From NCBI RefSeq assembly GCF_000421965.1, contig NZ_ATAY01000015.1:1-64000 (forward strand): DNA of 64,000 bases, written 5' to 3'. The notes under the pieces are model-generated. The model was given only the letters and a program-made list of their open reading frames with translations, did no database searches and was not told the origin of the DNA. Shown in pieces: positions 53,688 through 63,022 of this stretch (the stretch's first letter is position 1; every line of letters begins with the position of its first letter). The position numbers and the translations under genes were made by a program. Origin of the DNA: Ruminiclostridium papyrosolvens C7. GTDB taxonomy: Bacteria; Bacillota; Clostridia; Acetivibrionales; DSM-1351.

Positions 53688-55868
53688 TTATTTATTAACT
53701 TCCACAACTGCATACAAAGGCAAATCATAAATTTTAATGTTCAGAACATCCCCATCCATACTGTTGTTAAATTTTATCTCACTGCCATTGAGAGTATGAA
53801 TTTTAATAGTGCTATATTTATTACCTGTTAAATGTATTTTTAAGTTCAATTCAGATAAAGGTTTTACGAAATCCTCCTGTTTGGAATAGTCGTAATTTAT
53901 CAGGTGTATTGCCATCCCATTTTCAATTGAATGGGTCTGCACTCCGATTGTCTCATTATCCAAAGTGACCTTCCATAAATCCTTGTAGGCACTCTGGAAC
54001 ATTTTATCAAATTCCTTGAGAGCTGTAGGTTTATACTTGTCATTCACACAATAAGTAACATTGTCTATTTTCTCCATATCCTCAATCCATTCCGGCAGGT
54101 TTTTTGCTGCCTGACCGAATATCAAGACTCTGCCGATTTGTTTTGCATATGTTTTTAGGACATCAGCCTGATTTTCAGTTAATATACTGCATTCAGGAAG
54201 AATAACCAAATCGTAATCTTCAATATCTTTTGCACAAAACTCATCTTCCCTTAGCTCTCCATCTGCAATAAACTTTACGTCAAAGCCTACCTGCTTTTTG
54301 GACAGACTTCTGCTTACTTCCCAGAAAGGCATTCTGACACCGTTTGGATCATCAGGATCAATTACACTGTATGAAAGAGTTCCCTCCTCCTCACCATCCA
54401 AAACACTGCTGGAGTATCCTGCAATAGCTTCGGACCAGTAGTTGCTGGCAAAACTGTACAGAACTAGCACATTGGCTCCAGATTTCTTAGTGAACAGTCT
54501 TTCGTTGTTTACAAGGAAAGACTGTACCTCACAGGTTACATTTCTGGGAGGCCAGAAAGCATCTTTAACTGTATTGCCCATCCATGCACCATATGGAACC
54601 GACATATTGCAGCCATATGCTGAAGCCTCTATCAAAAGAAGCCTGTAAAGGTCATAGCCTTTTCCTTCATTAAGCAGGTCAACTAACTCATAAACTGCAC
54701 TTCCATAAGGATTTTCCGCCACAATTACAGGCTTGTCCCCTGCGAAGCCTGCCACATATCTGTACCAGTGGGACTGTTTCAGGATACTTTGCTTCATTTC
54801 AGTTATTATTACATCGGCACTTGGTTCCAATGGATAGTATGAAGGCATGATATCAAAGAAGTTTCCCGATACCAGTATATCCCTGCCTATTTGTCTTCCA
54901 TATCCCTTTGCATAGTCCGCAAGTTCCTTAAAATGTTTCTTTATTGCTCGCAGCTGGTACTCCCAGTAATACTTGAATAACGGAAGCTCACCTACATTGC
55001 CTGGATAAACTACATTTCTCGCCTTAAGATATTCACCGTAGTTAAAGCTATCCAGGTTAACATCCTTCAGCTCTTCAGGACGTTGTCCTTTTGCATCCAA
55101 CTCTTTGAGGTATGCATTAAACTGTTTCATACAGTCCTTGCAGAAGCAGCCTCCATACCTTATGGATGTCATCGGAAGCTCGCATTCATCCAGTTGAATC
55201 CCTGCAACACCCGCATCTATCTGTATTTTAATTATTTGTTTAAGGTATTCTCTCCATACCGGATTATTTCTGCACATTGAGTATGCTATATGCTCATGAT
55301 TTTTTACCTCAACCCATTCCGCATGACAGGGTACTCCATTGAAATCCCTTGCACAGCATTCCTCCCATATATTTGTTACTGATTCCCCGTCACTGTTGTA
55401 CAGGCCATTTGGAAAATAGTCTGAGAATTTTTTTCCAAACACTTCATAGTACTTGTCATTGGAGAACTCCCTCAAGCCATACCAATCATGGGGTTTACCG
55501 TCCTTTATGACATTAAGCTCCTTAAACTGCTTATTATCAGGGCTGAATATTGCCGGGAATTCCCAACCCTGCACCTCAAATACTATACCGAAAACCTTTA
55601 TGCCCCGCTTATTACATTCTGCTATAAATTCAGAGTCATTCATATATCCGTAAAATCGAAGCCTTGGGTCTACATCTCCAAACGCTTCATGCTCCAAATA
55701 TGGAAGAGATATCGAACCGCCTCCAAGTGCAGACCAGACAAGCAGCGTACCATGATATTTTTCCAAGTCCTCTACCATCTGCATACTTCTAATGGGCAAG
55801 CTTGGGTGGTAACAATGATTATTCTTGTACCAGCCGTCAAAATATATTCCTCTTTCCAAAATAGACAC
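53688..55868 (-). CDS. TIM-barrel glycosidase-like enzyme, family not assigned
   Basis: A 726-aa protein in the layout of clan GH-A enzymes: TIM barrel (about 1-430), a GATase-like Rossmann domain (about 460-625; VLVLYSFASN, DYDLVILPECSILTENQADVLKTYA) and a C-terminal beta domain. Barrel-end acids possible as catalytic are in IQLDECELP and ITEMKQS. CFCKDC resembles zinc-binding Cys in GH42 enzymes. No signal peptide, so it works on imported oligosaccharides. GTG start with AAGGA unusually close to it; start uncertain. Transcribed between the transporter and the isomerase genes. Confidence 0.72.
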   Translation of the reverse strand: MSILERGIYFDGWYKNNHCYHPSLPIRSMQMVEDLEKYHGTLLVWSALGGGSISLPYLEHEAFGDVDPRLRFYGYMNDSEFIAECNKRGIKVFGIVFEVQGWEFPAIFSPDNKQFKELNVIKDGKPHDWYGLREFSNDKYYEVFGKKFSDYFPNGLYNSDGESVTNIWEECCARDFNGVPCHAEWVEVKNHEHIAYSMCRNNPVWREYLKQIIKIQIDAGVAGIQLDECELPMTSIRYGGCFCKDCMKQFNAYLKELDAKGQRPEELKDVNLDSFNYGEYLKARNVVYPGNVGELPLFKYYWEYQLRAIKKHFKELADYAKGYGRQIGRDILVSGNFFDIMPSYYPLEPSADVIITEMKQSILKQSHWYRYVAGFAGDKPVIVAENPYGSAVYELVDLLNEGKGYDLYRLLLIEASAYGCNMSVPYGAWMGNTVKDAFWPPRNVTCEVQSFLVNNERLFTKKSGANVLVLYSFASNYWSEAIAGYSSSVLDGEEEGTLSYSVIDPDDPNGVRMPFWEVSRSLSKKQVGFDVKFIADGELREDEFCAKDIEDYDLVILPECSILTENQADVLKTYAKQIGRVLIFGQAAKNLPEWIEDMEKIDNVTYCVNDKYKPTALKEFDKMFQSAYKDLWKVTLDNETIGVQTHSIENGMAIHLINYDYSKQEDFVKPLSELNLKIHLTGNKYSTIKIHTLNGSEIKFNNSMDGDVLNIKIYDLPLYAVVEVNK

Positions 55869-55946
55869 CGTCCTTGTAAAATTATTCTTGTTTAACTTGT
55901 AGTTATTAGCTTCTTCGACTCACTAACACAACATTCTTATCTTATG

Positions 55947-56783
55947 CTAACCTTTAACTGAGCCTGCTGTCATACCTTCAATAACTCTTTTGGAAAACAA
56001 CAGATAAATTATAATAACCGGAAGAACCGCAATAACCATCGCCGCCATCAATTGAGGGTAATTTACCGTATATTGTCCGTTGAAATTTGACAGGCCTATG
56101 GGAATGGTTTTCAAACTCTGCTTTCTTAATAGAATAAGTGAAAACGGGAATTCATTCCAAGAATTTAAAAATGAAAGTATTAATATTGTTGAAATAACTG
56201 GTCTGCACACGGGCATAACAATTTTAAAAATTATAGTTGAAGTACTGCCTCCATCCAGATATGCTGCTTCTTCAATCTCAACAGGTGTAGATTTTATGAA
56301 GCTTTCAAAAAGAAATACAGCCATAGGTAATCCAAAAGCAACATACGGAAAAATAAGTGTAAAACGCTGGTCAAGGAGATGCAGCACCTTGAATTGTATA
56401 AAAAGCGGTATCAGCAGACTATGAACAGGCACAAGCATTCCAAATAAAAACAATACATATACTGCATTTCTTAACTTAAAATTATATCTGGATAAAAAGT
56501 ATGCTACTATAAAGCCTATTAATATTATCAATATTACAGATATGACACTGTTAAAAAGACTGTTTCCAAAGAACATATGCATTTTTCCAACTTTTATTGC
56601 TGCAATAAAATTGTCAAAGTGCAGAACCTTTGGTAATGAGATTATATCAAGGCTGAATTCCTGCTGTGTTTTCATCGAAGAATACAGCATCCATACAAGC
56701 GGAAAGATACACGTAATTGAAAACATAATCATAAATAGGTTTGCAATTATTTGTGAAATCAACGTAATTATTTTATGCTTCAT
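55947..56783 (-). CDS. ABC sugar permease, MalG type
   Basis: A 278-aa inner-membrane subunit with six spans and the EAA motif EEAAYLDGGSTSTIIFKIVMP (shown in part: EEAAYLDGG) near residue 190. GGGGAGG eight bases before ATG 56783 decides the start, within the end of the other permease gene (11-base overlap). Carbohydrate uptake CUT1 family. Confidence 0.94.
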   Translation of the reverse strand: MKHKIITLISQIIANLFMIMFSITCIFPLVWMLYSSMKTQQEFSLDIISLPKVLHFDNFIAAIKVGKMHMFFGNSLFNSVISVILIILIGFIVAYFLSRYNFKLRNAVYVLFLFGMLVPVHSLLIPLFIQFKVLHLLDQRFTLIFPYVAFGLPMAVFLFESFIKSTPVEIEEAAYLDGGSTSTIIFKIVMPVCRPVISTILILSFLNSWNEFPFSLILLRKQSLKTIPIGLSNFNGQYTVNYPQLMAAMVIAVLPVIIIYLLFSKRVIEGMTAGSVKG

Positions 56784-57663
56784 TATCTTTACCTCCCCAT
56801 AGTTTTCTGCTAAGGAGAATAAGTGTAAGGCTGAGTACCAGAATTCCAATAGAAATTGCACTGCCATACCCCAGTTTAAACATTATAAATGAGTTTATAT
56901 ATGCATACTGAGCCATTACCATTGAGCTTGTTCCCGGTCCTCCACCGGTCATTACATATATGTGGTCAAAAATCTTCATATTTCCGGCTATGCAGAGCAT
57001 TACCGCAACTTTCAGGGTATCCTTTAACAAGGGTATTGTAATGTATACAGATCTTTTTATTCCTACTGCTCCGTCTAAGTCTGCACTTTCGTATATATCC
57101 GGGGATATACCCTGGACAGCCGACAAGAAAATTACAAGGTAAAAACCTATATACTGCCATATTATGGGCATACTTACAGAAAACATTACATATTTAGGAT
57201 TATCAAGCCATGGCCTTATTAAAGATCCTAACCCAACTGACTTCAATACAAAATTTAATAAGCCGTAATCCTTGTTATACATAATAGTCCAGAGAAAGCC
57301 TACTACTATTGCAGATACTACTACCGGAAGAAAAATGATATTCCTGTGTATTGCCTTGAACTTTAACAACTTTGAAATCATTAGTGCTGTTATTACCAGA
57401 GCAATTCCTACTTGTCCCACCATTGATAATAAGATAATCACCAGGTTATTTTTAAATGAATTCCAGAAATCCATGTCTTTTATAAGGTATTGGTAATTCT
57501 TTAGCCCGATGAATTTCATACTAGCACCACCGCTGTAATTATAAAAACTATATATCAGTGAAATTATCAACGGGATTATTACTATGAAACAATATATTAA
57601 CAAACCGGGAGCTAAGTAGGCTGCTATAACACGACCCTTGGGCCTTAAAGTCTTACTAGCCAT
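56773..57663 (-). CDS. ABC sugar permease, MalF/UgpA type
   Basis: A 296-aa membrane subunit with six spans; EAA motif reads IYESADLDGAVG near residue 190. Basic N-terminus (MASKTLRPKGR). GGAGG before ATG. Pairs with the MalG-type permease; no ATPase gene is in the locus, so a shared MsmX-type ATPase is expected, as is usual for CUT1 systems in Firmicutes. Confidence 0.94.
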   Translation of the reverse strand: MASKTLRPKGRVIAAYLAPGLLIYCFIVIIPLIISLIYSFYNYSGGASMKFIGLKNYQYLIKDMDFWNSFKNNLVIILLSMVGQVGIALVITALMISKLLKFKAIHRNIIFLPVVVSAIVVGFLWTIMYNKDYGLLNFVLKSVGLGSLIRPWLDNPKYVMFSVSMPIIWQYIGFYLVIFLSAVQGISPDIYESADLDGAVGIKRSVYITIPLLKDTLKVAVMLCIAGNMKIFDHIYVMTGGGPGTSSMVMAQYAYINSFIMFKLGYGSAISIGILVLSLTLILLSRKLWGGKDNEA

Positions 57664-57742
57664 ATAACCTCCATGTTCTGATTAGTATATATCCAGGAGT
57701 GATAACTCCCGGATATAAATCTAATCATATTTTATGCCTCTG

Positions 57743-59101
57743 TTATTTTTCGTACTCAGCTTGTATCTTCTTTGCAAGTTCTTCAGGAGAAATGTTGTTT
57801 ATCAATAACTGCTGAAGTCCTGTATTCATAACCTGAATCAAATCTGCAGACAACTGTGCATCATATATTGGAACAGCCTTGATCTTGGACGCAAGCTCAA
57901 GATATTTTGACGAAAGAGGAGCAAGTTTACTTTTGTCGACGTCTTTTGGATTGCTTGCTGGGAATGCATTTGATTCTACTGCAATTTTTGCATAATCAGC
58001 ATCCGTAACAGCCTTAAGAATCTTGAAAGCTGCTGTCAGCTTAGCTCCCTCTAATTCTGAGTTTACATTATAAGCCCATGCACCACCGGCTGAGTTCTCC
58101 ATTGGATCACCCTTGCCGCCATCAACTGCAGGAAGCAGAGCCAGTTCTGTATTTTCCTGGATATCCTTTGGTGCGTCGTTGATTACATTGCTAATTGCCC
58201 AATTACCTTCCATAAACATTGCTGCCTTGCCGTTGTAGTAAGGTGTTTTTTGCTGCATATTGTCAATACTGTTCAGATCAGAATTGAATGCGCCTACTTT
58301 TGCAAGTTCCTGCAAAGCTGCCAAAGCACTTATAAATTCAGGGTCTGTAAACTTCGCACCTTTTTTCTCCTTAATGCTGGTAAACCATTCAGGTCCGGTA
58401 AATCTGTCTCCGAGTGTACTGAGGATACATGATTCTGCAACCCAATTACCTTTGTTACCTAGAGATATAGGAGTTATTCCTTTAGCTTTAAGTTTGTTGA
58501 TAGCATCAAGGAAGTCTTTCCAGTTTGCAGGGAATGTAGAAATACCGGCATCATTAAGTAATTTCTTATTGTAGTAAATCAGATGTGTATTAAGCATCTG
58601 GAATGGAATACCATAATTTTTTCCCCCGACTGTAAAGTCGTCGAAAGCACCTTGCAAAAAGCTGTTTTTCCAGTCCGCATCTGCATTTAATACATCATCC
58701 ACAGGATTAATTAATTTATTATCAATAAACATGCTAGTCATAGAACCCTTAACTATAAATATATCAGGAAGCTCATTACCAGCAGCCAATGTTCTGACTT
58801 TAGTTTCGTAGTTATCGTGACTAAGCGGTTCTTCGTTTATTTTTATATTCGCGTTATCGGCTTTAAACTTTTCCATTGCCTTATGGAAAGCTATTGAATT
58901 GCCCTCTGTGTCCTCATTGGGGAACATATGGATAAATGAAAGTGTTACGGGTTCCTGACTGCTACCTGAGGCAACAGTACTCTGTACTGCCGTAGAGGAA
59001 GATGTACTGTCCTCTGAGACGTTTGAGGAACTACAGGCTGCCAAAGAGAATATCATTGAAACAGCGACCAACAGGGCTAAAAGCTTAATATTTCTTTTCA
59101 T
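57743..59101 (-). CDS. ABC sugar-binding lipoprotein
   Basis: A 452-aa extracellular solute-binding protein. Signal peptide with lipobox LAAC (residues 21-24 region), a Ser/Thr linker, then the family 1 binding fold (VTLSFIHMFPNEDTEG, NELPDIFIVKGS, GKAAMFMEGNWAISN). It captures an oligosaccharide for the two permeases. GGGAGG 11 bases before ATG. Its 246-base upstream region carries an AACTG-N8-CAGTT repeat (59199-59216). Confidence 0.93.
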   Translation of the reverse strand: MKRNIKLLALLVAVSMIFSLAACSSSNVSEDSTSSSTAVQSTVASGSSQEPVTLSFIHMFPNEDTEGNSIAFHKAMEKFKADNANIKINEEPLSHDNYETKVRTLAAGNELPDIFIVKGSMTSMFIDNKLINPVDDVLNADADWKNSFLQGAFDDFTVGGKNYGIPFQMLNTHLIYYNKKLLNDAGISTFPANWKDFLDAINKLKAKGITPISLGNKGNWVAESCILSTLGDRFTGPEWFTSIKEKKGAKFTDPEFISALAALQELAKVGAFNSDLNSIDNMQQKTPYYNGKAAMFMEGNWAISNVINDAPKDIQENTELALLPAVDGGKGDPMENSAGGAWAYNVNSELEGAKLTAAFKILKAVTDADYAKIAVESNAFPASNPKDVDKSKLAPLSSKYLELASKIKAVPIYDAQLSADLIQVMNTGLQQLLINNISPEELAKKIQAEYEK

Positions 59102-59198
59102 AAAATATTTTCCTCCCTTATTATGTTGTAAAAACTGGTCTTCTTAGTACTTATTAGTTTTTATTTGAAAATTAAAATAATAGAAATTGTTACTGAGA

Positions 59199-59216
59199 AA
59201 CTGCAGCGCCACAGTT
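59199..59216. promoter_or_regulatory. inverted repeat upstream of sugar-binding protein gene
   Basis: AACTG-CAGCGCCA-CAGTT, about 100 bases before the start codon, in the only gap between regulator and transporter genes. A candidate site for the YesN-type regulator, or a chance repeat. Confidence 0.3.
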
Positions 59217-59330
59217 CATACTAGAATTATAAGATTATTATTGTAAAAAAAACATGCTTATATCTACACTAATATCGTGATTTATGTTATGTTGCTATTT
59301 TATTTACTTAAAGAAATGATTATTTAATAT

Positions 59331-59365
59331 ACAAACGCTGTAAATGATTATTTTACAGCGTTTGT
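59331..59365 (-). terminator. hairpin spanning the stop codon of the yesN-like gene
   Basis: ACAAACGCTGTAAA and TTTACAGCGTTTGT form a 14-bp stem; the TAA stop (59350-59348) is in the loop. The T-run afterwards is weak, so partial termination between regulator and transporter genes is likely. Confidence 0.55.
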
Positions 59366-60988
59366 ATTATTTTGAGAGGCTTGTAGAAGGTTTTCCCTAT
59401 ATTCTTTCGGTGTACATCCGACGTACTTTTTAAAGTTGTTTGCAAATATCTTATAGTCATTATATCCGACTTTCTCGGCTACCTCATATACTCTGAACTT
59501 TATATCCTTCAAAATAACTTTTGCTTTATCAAGCCTTACGTTATTCAGCCATTCAGTAAAGCTTTTTCCGGTTTCCTTTTTGAATACCCTGCTGAAATAG
59601 TTGGGGGAGACATACGTAATGGCAGCAATATCCTCCACCCCTATATTTTCTGCATAGTGGTCATTCATGTATTGTATCGCTACTTTTACAATGCCTTTAA
59701 ATTTCTCGTTCTTACCTTTTTGCATTGCCTCTATATAACCCTGAAAGATATTTTTCATCCAAAGCTTAATGTCCTCAAGGGTTTCATACTTTTCTATATC
59801 CGCATATCCTCCGAACTGCCTGTCCCCATAATTTCTATAGTCAACTCCAAGCTCATCCAGCTGGCTTTCTGCAATAGTGATAATTCTAAGACATATATTT
59901 TTTACTTCAGAATAGTCTGCCTTAGTTTTTATAAAGTTTGAATACATCCTCTCAAGAACTATGGAAAGCTTATCGGTATCCATTGTTTTAAGATATCCTA
60001 TAACCTCTTTTTCATCCGAGGATGAGTAAATAACTTGTGAAACAGCACCAAGCTTTTCAACATCAAGGATAGTTATAATCCTGTCCTTCCCTACAAAGAC
60101 CTTGTTTTTCAATATATATAAGACTTCATCATATGCCCTGGGTAATTCTGATACAGCCTTATATACATTGCTGACACCTATTGTTAGAGTCACCCCGTAT
60201 TGTTTTTTAACTGTATATCGTATTTCCTTATAGAGGTTAAATAAATCATACCTGTTAGAATCCTTGACATTTATAACAGAAAACAGATAATCTGCCTCAC
60301 TGTGACATACTATACTTTTTGTTGATGGATTCAGAATTTCTTCGGCAGAATTTTTTATTCTATTCTTAATTAATTCCTTCTCACTGCTGGTCATATTTTC
60401 GGTAATCAAAAAGAAATCGTCTATATCAATAATAATAAGCTGAAACTCCTTACCTGACAAATCAACATTCAATTCCTTGGATTTTTCGGTAATATCGGGT
60501 ACATTTACACTTTCCGCGTTTAAAATCGAAGTTATAAACCGCGTCTGCATAAATGATAGGTTTTCTCTGAAAATATTCTTAATCCTTATATCCTGACTAA
60601 CTTCATTATTCTTTCTGATAATTTCATCACATTGCTTCAGTACGATCTTAACAAGTTCACCAGCACCAATAGGTTTTAACAAATATTCATTAACGCCCAT
60701 ACGAAGTGCTTCCCTAGCATATTTAAATTCATCATACCCGCTTATAATAACTACCCTGACATCAGGCATGTTTTCCCTGAGCATCTTTGTAAGTTCAAGG
60801 CCGTCAACTACAGGCATACGAACGTCTGTAATGACAATATCCGGCTTTAATTCCAGTGCCTTTTCAAAGCCTTCTCTACCGTTAGAAGCCTCCCCCACAA
60901 CAGTCATCCCCATAGATTCCCAATCAATGGATGTAATAATACCTTTACGTATAACCGCTTCATCATCAACTATTAGTATCTTAATCAT
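59348..60988 (-). CDS. YesN-type response regulator with AraC HTH
   Basis: A 546-aa regulator: receiver domain at 1-120 (DDEAVIRKG, phospho-acceptor Asp in VITDVRMP, Lys in YLLKPIG), a long middle region, and two AraC HTH motifs at about 440-540 (VEDIAAITYVSPNYFSRVFKKETG, VGYNDYKIFANNFKKYVG). It activates the sugar transport operon when phosphorylated by the paired kinase. Starts in a 4-base overlap with the kinase stop. Confidence 0.94.
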   Translation of the reverse strand: MIKILIVDDEAVIRKGIITSIDWESMGMTVVGEASNGREGFEKALELKPDIVITDVRMPVVDGLELTKMLRENMPDVRVVIISGYDEFKYAREALRMGVNEYLLKPIGAGELVKIVLKQCDEIIRKNNEVSQDIRIKNIFRENLSFMQTRFITSILNAESVNVPDITEKSKELNVDLSGKEFQLIIIDIDDFFLITENMTSSEKELIKNRIKNSAEEILNPSTKSIVCHSEADYLFSVINVKDSNRYDLFNLYKEIRYTVKKQYGVTLTIGVSNVYKAVSELPRAYDEVLYILKNKVFVGKDRIITILDVEKLGAVSQVIYSSSDEKEVIGYLKTMDTDKLSIVLERMYSNFIKTKADYSEVKNICLRIITIAESQLDELGVDYRNYGDRQFGGYADIEKYETLEDIKLWMKNIFQGYIEAMQKGKNEKFKGIVKVAIQYMNDHYAENIGVEDIAAITYVSPNYFSRVFKKETGKSFTEWLNNVRLDKAKVILKDIKFRVYEVAEKVGYNDYKIFANNFKKYVGCTPKEYRENLLQASQNNTNAVK

Positions 60989-62736
60989 TTTTCCATTGCC
61001 TCCATGCTATATGGCTGTGTTATTACAGCTGTAGTGCCACATACCCGGTTAAAAAATTCAAGACCGTATTTATCACCATAATAAAGCTTTATTCTGTCAT
61101 TAACATTCTTAATTGCCAAGCCTTTATTGTTTTCAGTTGTTTTGTCAAGAAGCTGCTGGATTTCTTCCAAATTTACACCATAACCGTTATCACTGATAAT
61201 GAAAACTAGCCTGCTATCTTCCTGTCTGACCGTGATATCAATTTCACCGCTCTCTCCTTTCTTTTCAATACCATGAACTATGGAGTTTTCGATAAGCGGT
61301 TGCATAACTAGCTTTAAAGTAACACACTCCAGAACTTCAGGATCAACATGGAGTGAAAATTTAATCATATCCTTATACCTTGACTGCTGGATGACTATAT
61401 AATTCTTTACATGCTCTATCTCCCGCTTGACAGTTGTAGTCTCATTGCCGCTGTTCAGACTTAACCTAAACAACTTTGATAAGGCTTCAACCAAAGTACA
61501 AGTCTCATAAGCCTTTTCCATTCTTCCCATCCAGTATATGTTATCAAGAGTGTTATACAGGAAGTGAGGATTAATTTGAGCCTGCAATGCTCTGAGTTCA
61601 GCTTCCTTTTGTTTTATCTGAACCGTATATACTTTTTGTATCAATTCTTTTAATTTCACAGACATTTTATTAAAATTTCTGCTCAAAAGGGTAATTTCAT
61701 CATTTCCCTGAGGCTCAACATATACATCAAAGTCTTCATTCTCAAGCCTTCCCATCATCTTAAAAAGCTTCTTAAGTCTACTCAATATCCCTTTTGAAAA
61801 GAGTATCGCAATAATAACACAAACTGAAAAGCTTATAATCATTGCTGTTAGAATCGCACTCTGGGTTCTGATATTTTCCTTAAGAAGTTCCTGCATTGGA
61901 ACCATATTTACAACCTTCCATCCCAGACTGTCAATTGTACAATAAGTTACAAGGTAATTGGTTCCATTGCCATTATAGTTAAAATAGTTTTCCATAGAAT
62001 CCAATGAATTTATTCCGAAAACATTATTTTCAAATTTTTGTCCTATTTTACTTCTGTTAGTCGCTGATATTACAATTCCTTCATTGTCAATAATAAAGAA
62101 ATCGTCACCTTTTCCAATTATTTTATCCTTATATATGTTAAAGAAAGCATTCTCTTCCATATTTATTTTAAGAATAGCAAGCTTACTGGAGACATTTGCT
62201 ACATCATTTACTATTCTAATCATAGAAAATACATTGGTGGTTTTATCATTATAATTAATGACCTTATTTATATACCACATGGACTTTCCTCTTAATCCCG
62301 TTACCTTTTCTATGGTAGCAGTATCGATTTCATTCCTGGTACCTGCGGTATTGAGTTCAAAGTTATTGAAGCCTTTTATATATATTGAGTTTACAAAAGA
62401 TTTTGAAGCCAATAATTGCATTAAATCGGTTTCTATTTTTATTTTCTTTTTTGATATCGTTTCTGTTGGCTCATCCGACTTAAGCTTCAGGAACTCCCTT
62501 ACATCCTCATTTTGGATAAGGTACAGGGAAGTATCACCAATGTTGTCTACTATAAACTCAATATTGTTACCAATCTGTTTAACAGTGTTCATATTAGATA
62601 TTGCTATCTTTTGTTGGAGAATCTGGGATGATTTTATAAAAGATATAATTCCCAAAACCGTTATCGGAATAATTATTATTATGAACGAAAAAAGCAACAC
62701 CTTGTATTGCAAACTGAAAAACCGCTTTTTACTCAT
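60985..62736 (-). CDS. YesM-type sensor histidine kinase
   Basis: A 583-aa kinase: membrane span near residue 15, extracellular dCache-like sensor (about 40-290), second span (about 295-315), HAMP, then His_kinase domain with QINPHFLYNTLDNIYW (phospho-acceptor His), and HATPase_c with PLIENSIVHGIE and DNGYGVN. Likely senses extracellular sugar. AAGGGGG before ATG. First gene of the YesM/YesN pair. Confidence 0.95.
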   Translation of the reverse strand: MSKKRFFSLQYKVLLFSFIIIIIPITVLGIISFIKSSQILQQKIAISNMNTVKQIGNNIEFIVDNIGDTSLYLIQNEDVREFLKLKSDEPTETISKKKIKIETDLMQLLASKSFVNSIYIKGFNNFELNTAGTRNEIDTATIEKVTGLRGKSMWYINKVINYNDKTTNVFSMIRIVNDVANVSSKLAILKINMEENAFFNIYKDKIIGKGDDFFIIDNEGIVISATNRSKIGQKFENNVFGINSLDSMENYFNYNGNGTNYLVTYCTIDSLGWKVVNMVPMQELLKENIRTQSAILTAMIISFSVCVIIAILFSKGILSRLKKLFKMMGRLENEDFDVYVEPQGNDEITLLSRNFNKMSVKLKELIQKVYTVQIKQKEAELRALQAQINPHFLYNTLDNIYWMGRMEKAYETCTLVEALSKLFRLSLNSGNETTTVKREIEHVKNYIVIQQSRYKDMIKFSLHVDPEVLECVTLKLVMQPLIENSIVHGIEKKGESGEIDITVRQEDSRLVFIISDNGYGVNLEEIQQLLDKTTENNKGLAIKNVNDRIKLYYGDKYGLEFFNRVCGTTAVITQPYSMEAMEK

Positions 62737-62941
62737 ACAGCCCCCTTGACAACACCTTATGAATAGAGCGAACCTTTTATTTATTTTTAAATATTACCTT
62801 ATAATTGTATTGTCATCTGTTATGTATAACTATTATGTAACTTAATATAAAAATAACACATCTTAAAAATTATTGCAATTTTACATAGCTCTATGGCAGC
62901 ACTTTACATAACCTCACCTTAATAACCCTAGCCAGCATAAC

Positions 62942-62979
62942 ACAAAAGGCAGAGTCTGTAATCAGACTCTGCCTTTTGT
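62942..62979. terminator. strong terminator after tuf
   Basis: ACAAAAGGCAGAGTCTG (62942-62958) and CAGACTCTGCCTTTTGT (62963-62979) form a perfect 17-bp stem with a 4-base loop. Confidence 0.94.
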
Positions 62980-63022
62980 ATATCTTTTTAATAATCTTTT
63001 AATTATGATACATAATCAAAAA

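Noticed and set aside
59102..59347. Catabolite (cre) site before the sugar-binding protein gene
   Set aside because: No match to the WTGNAANCGNWNNCW pattern was found; only the short AACTG repeat remains, listed with low confidence.
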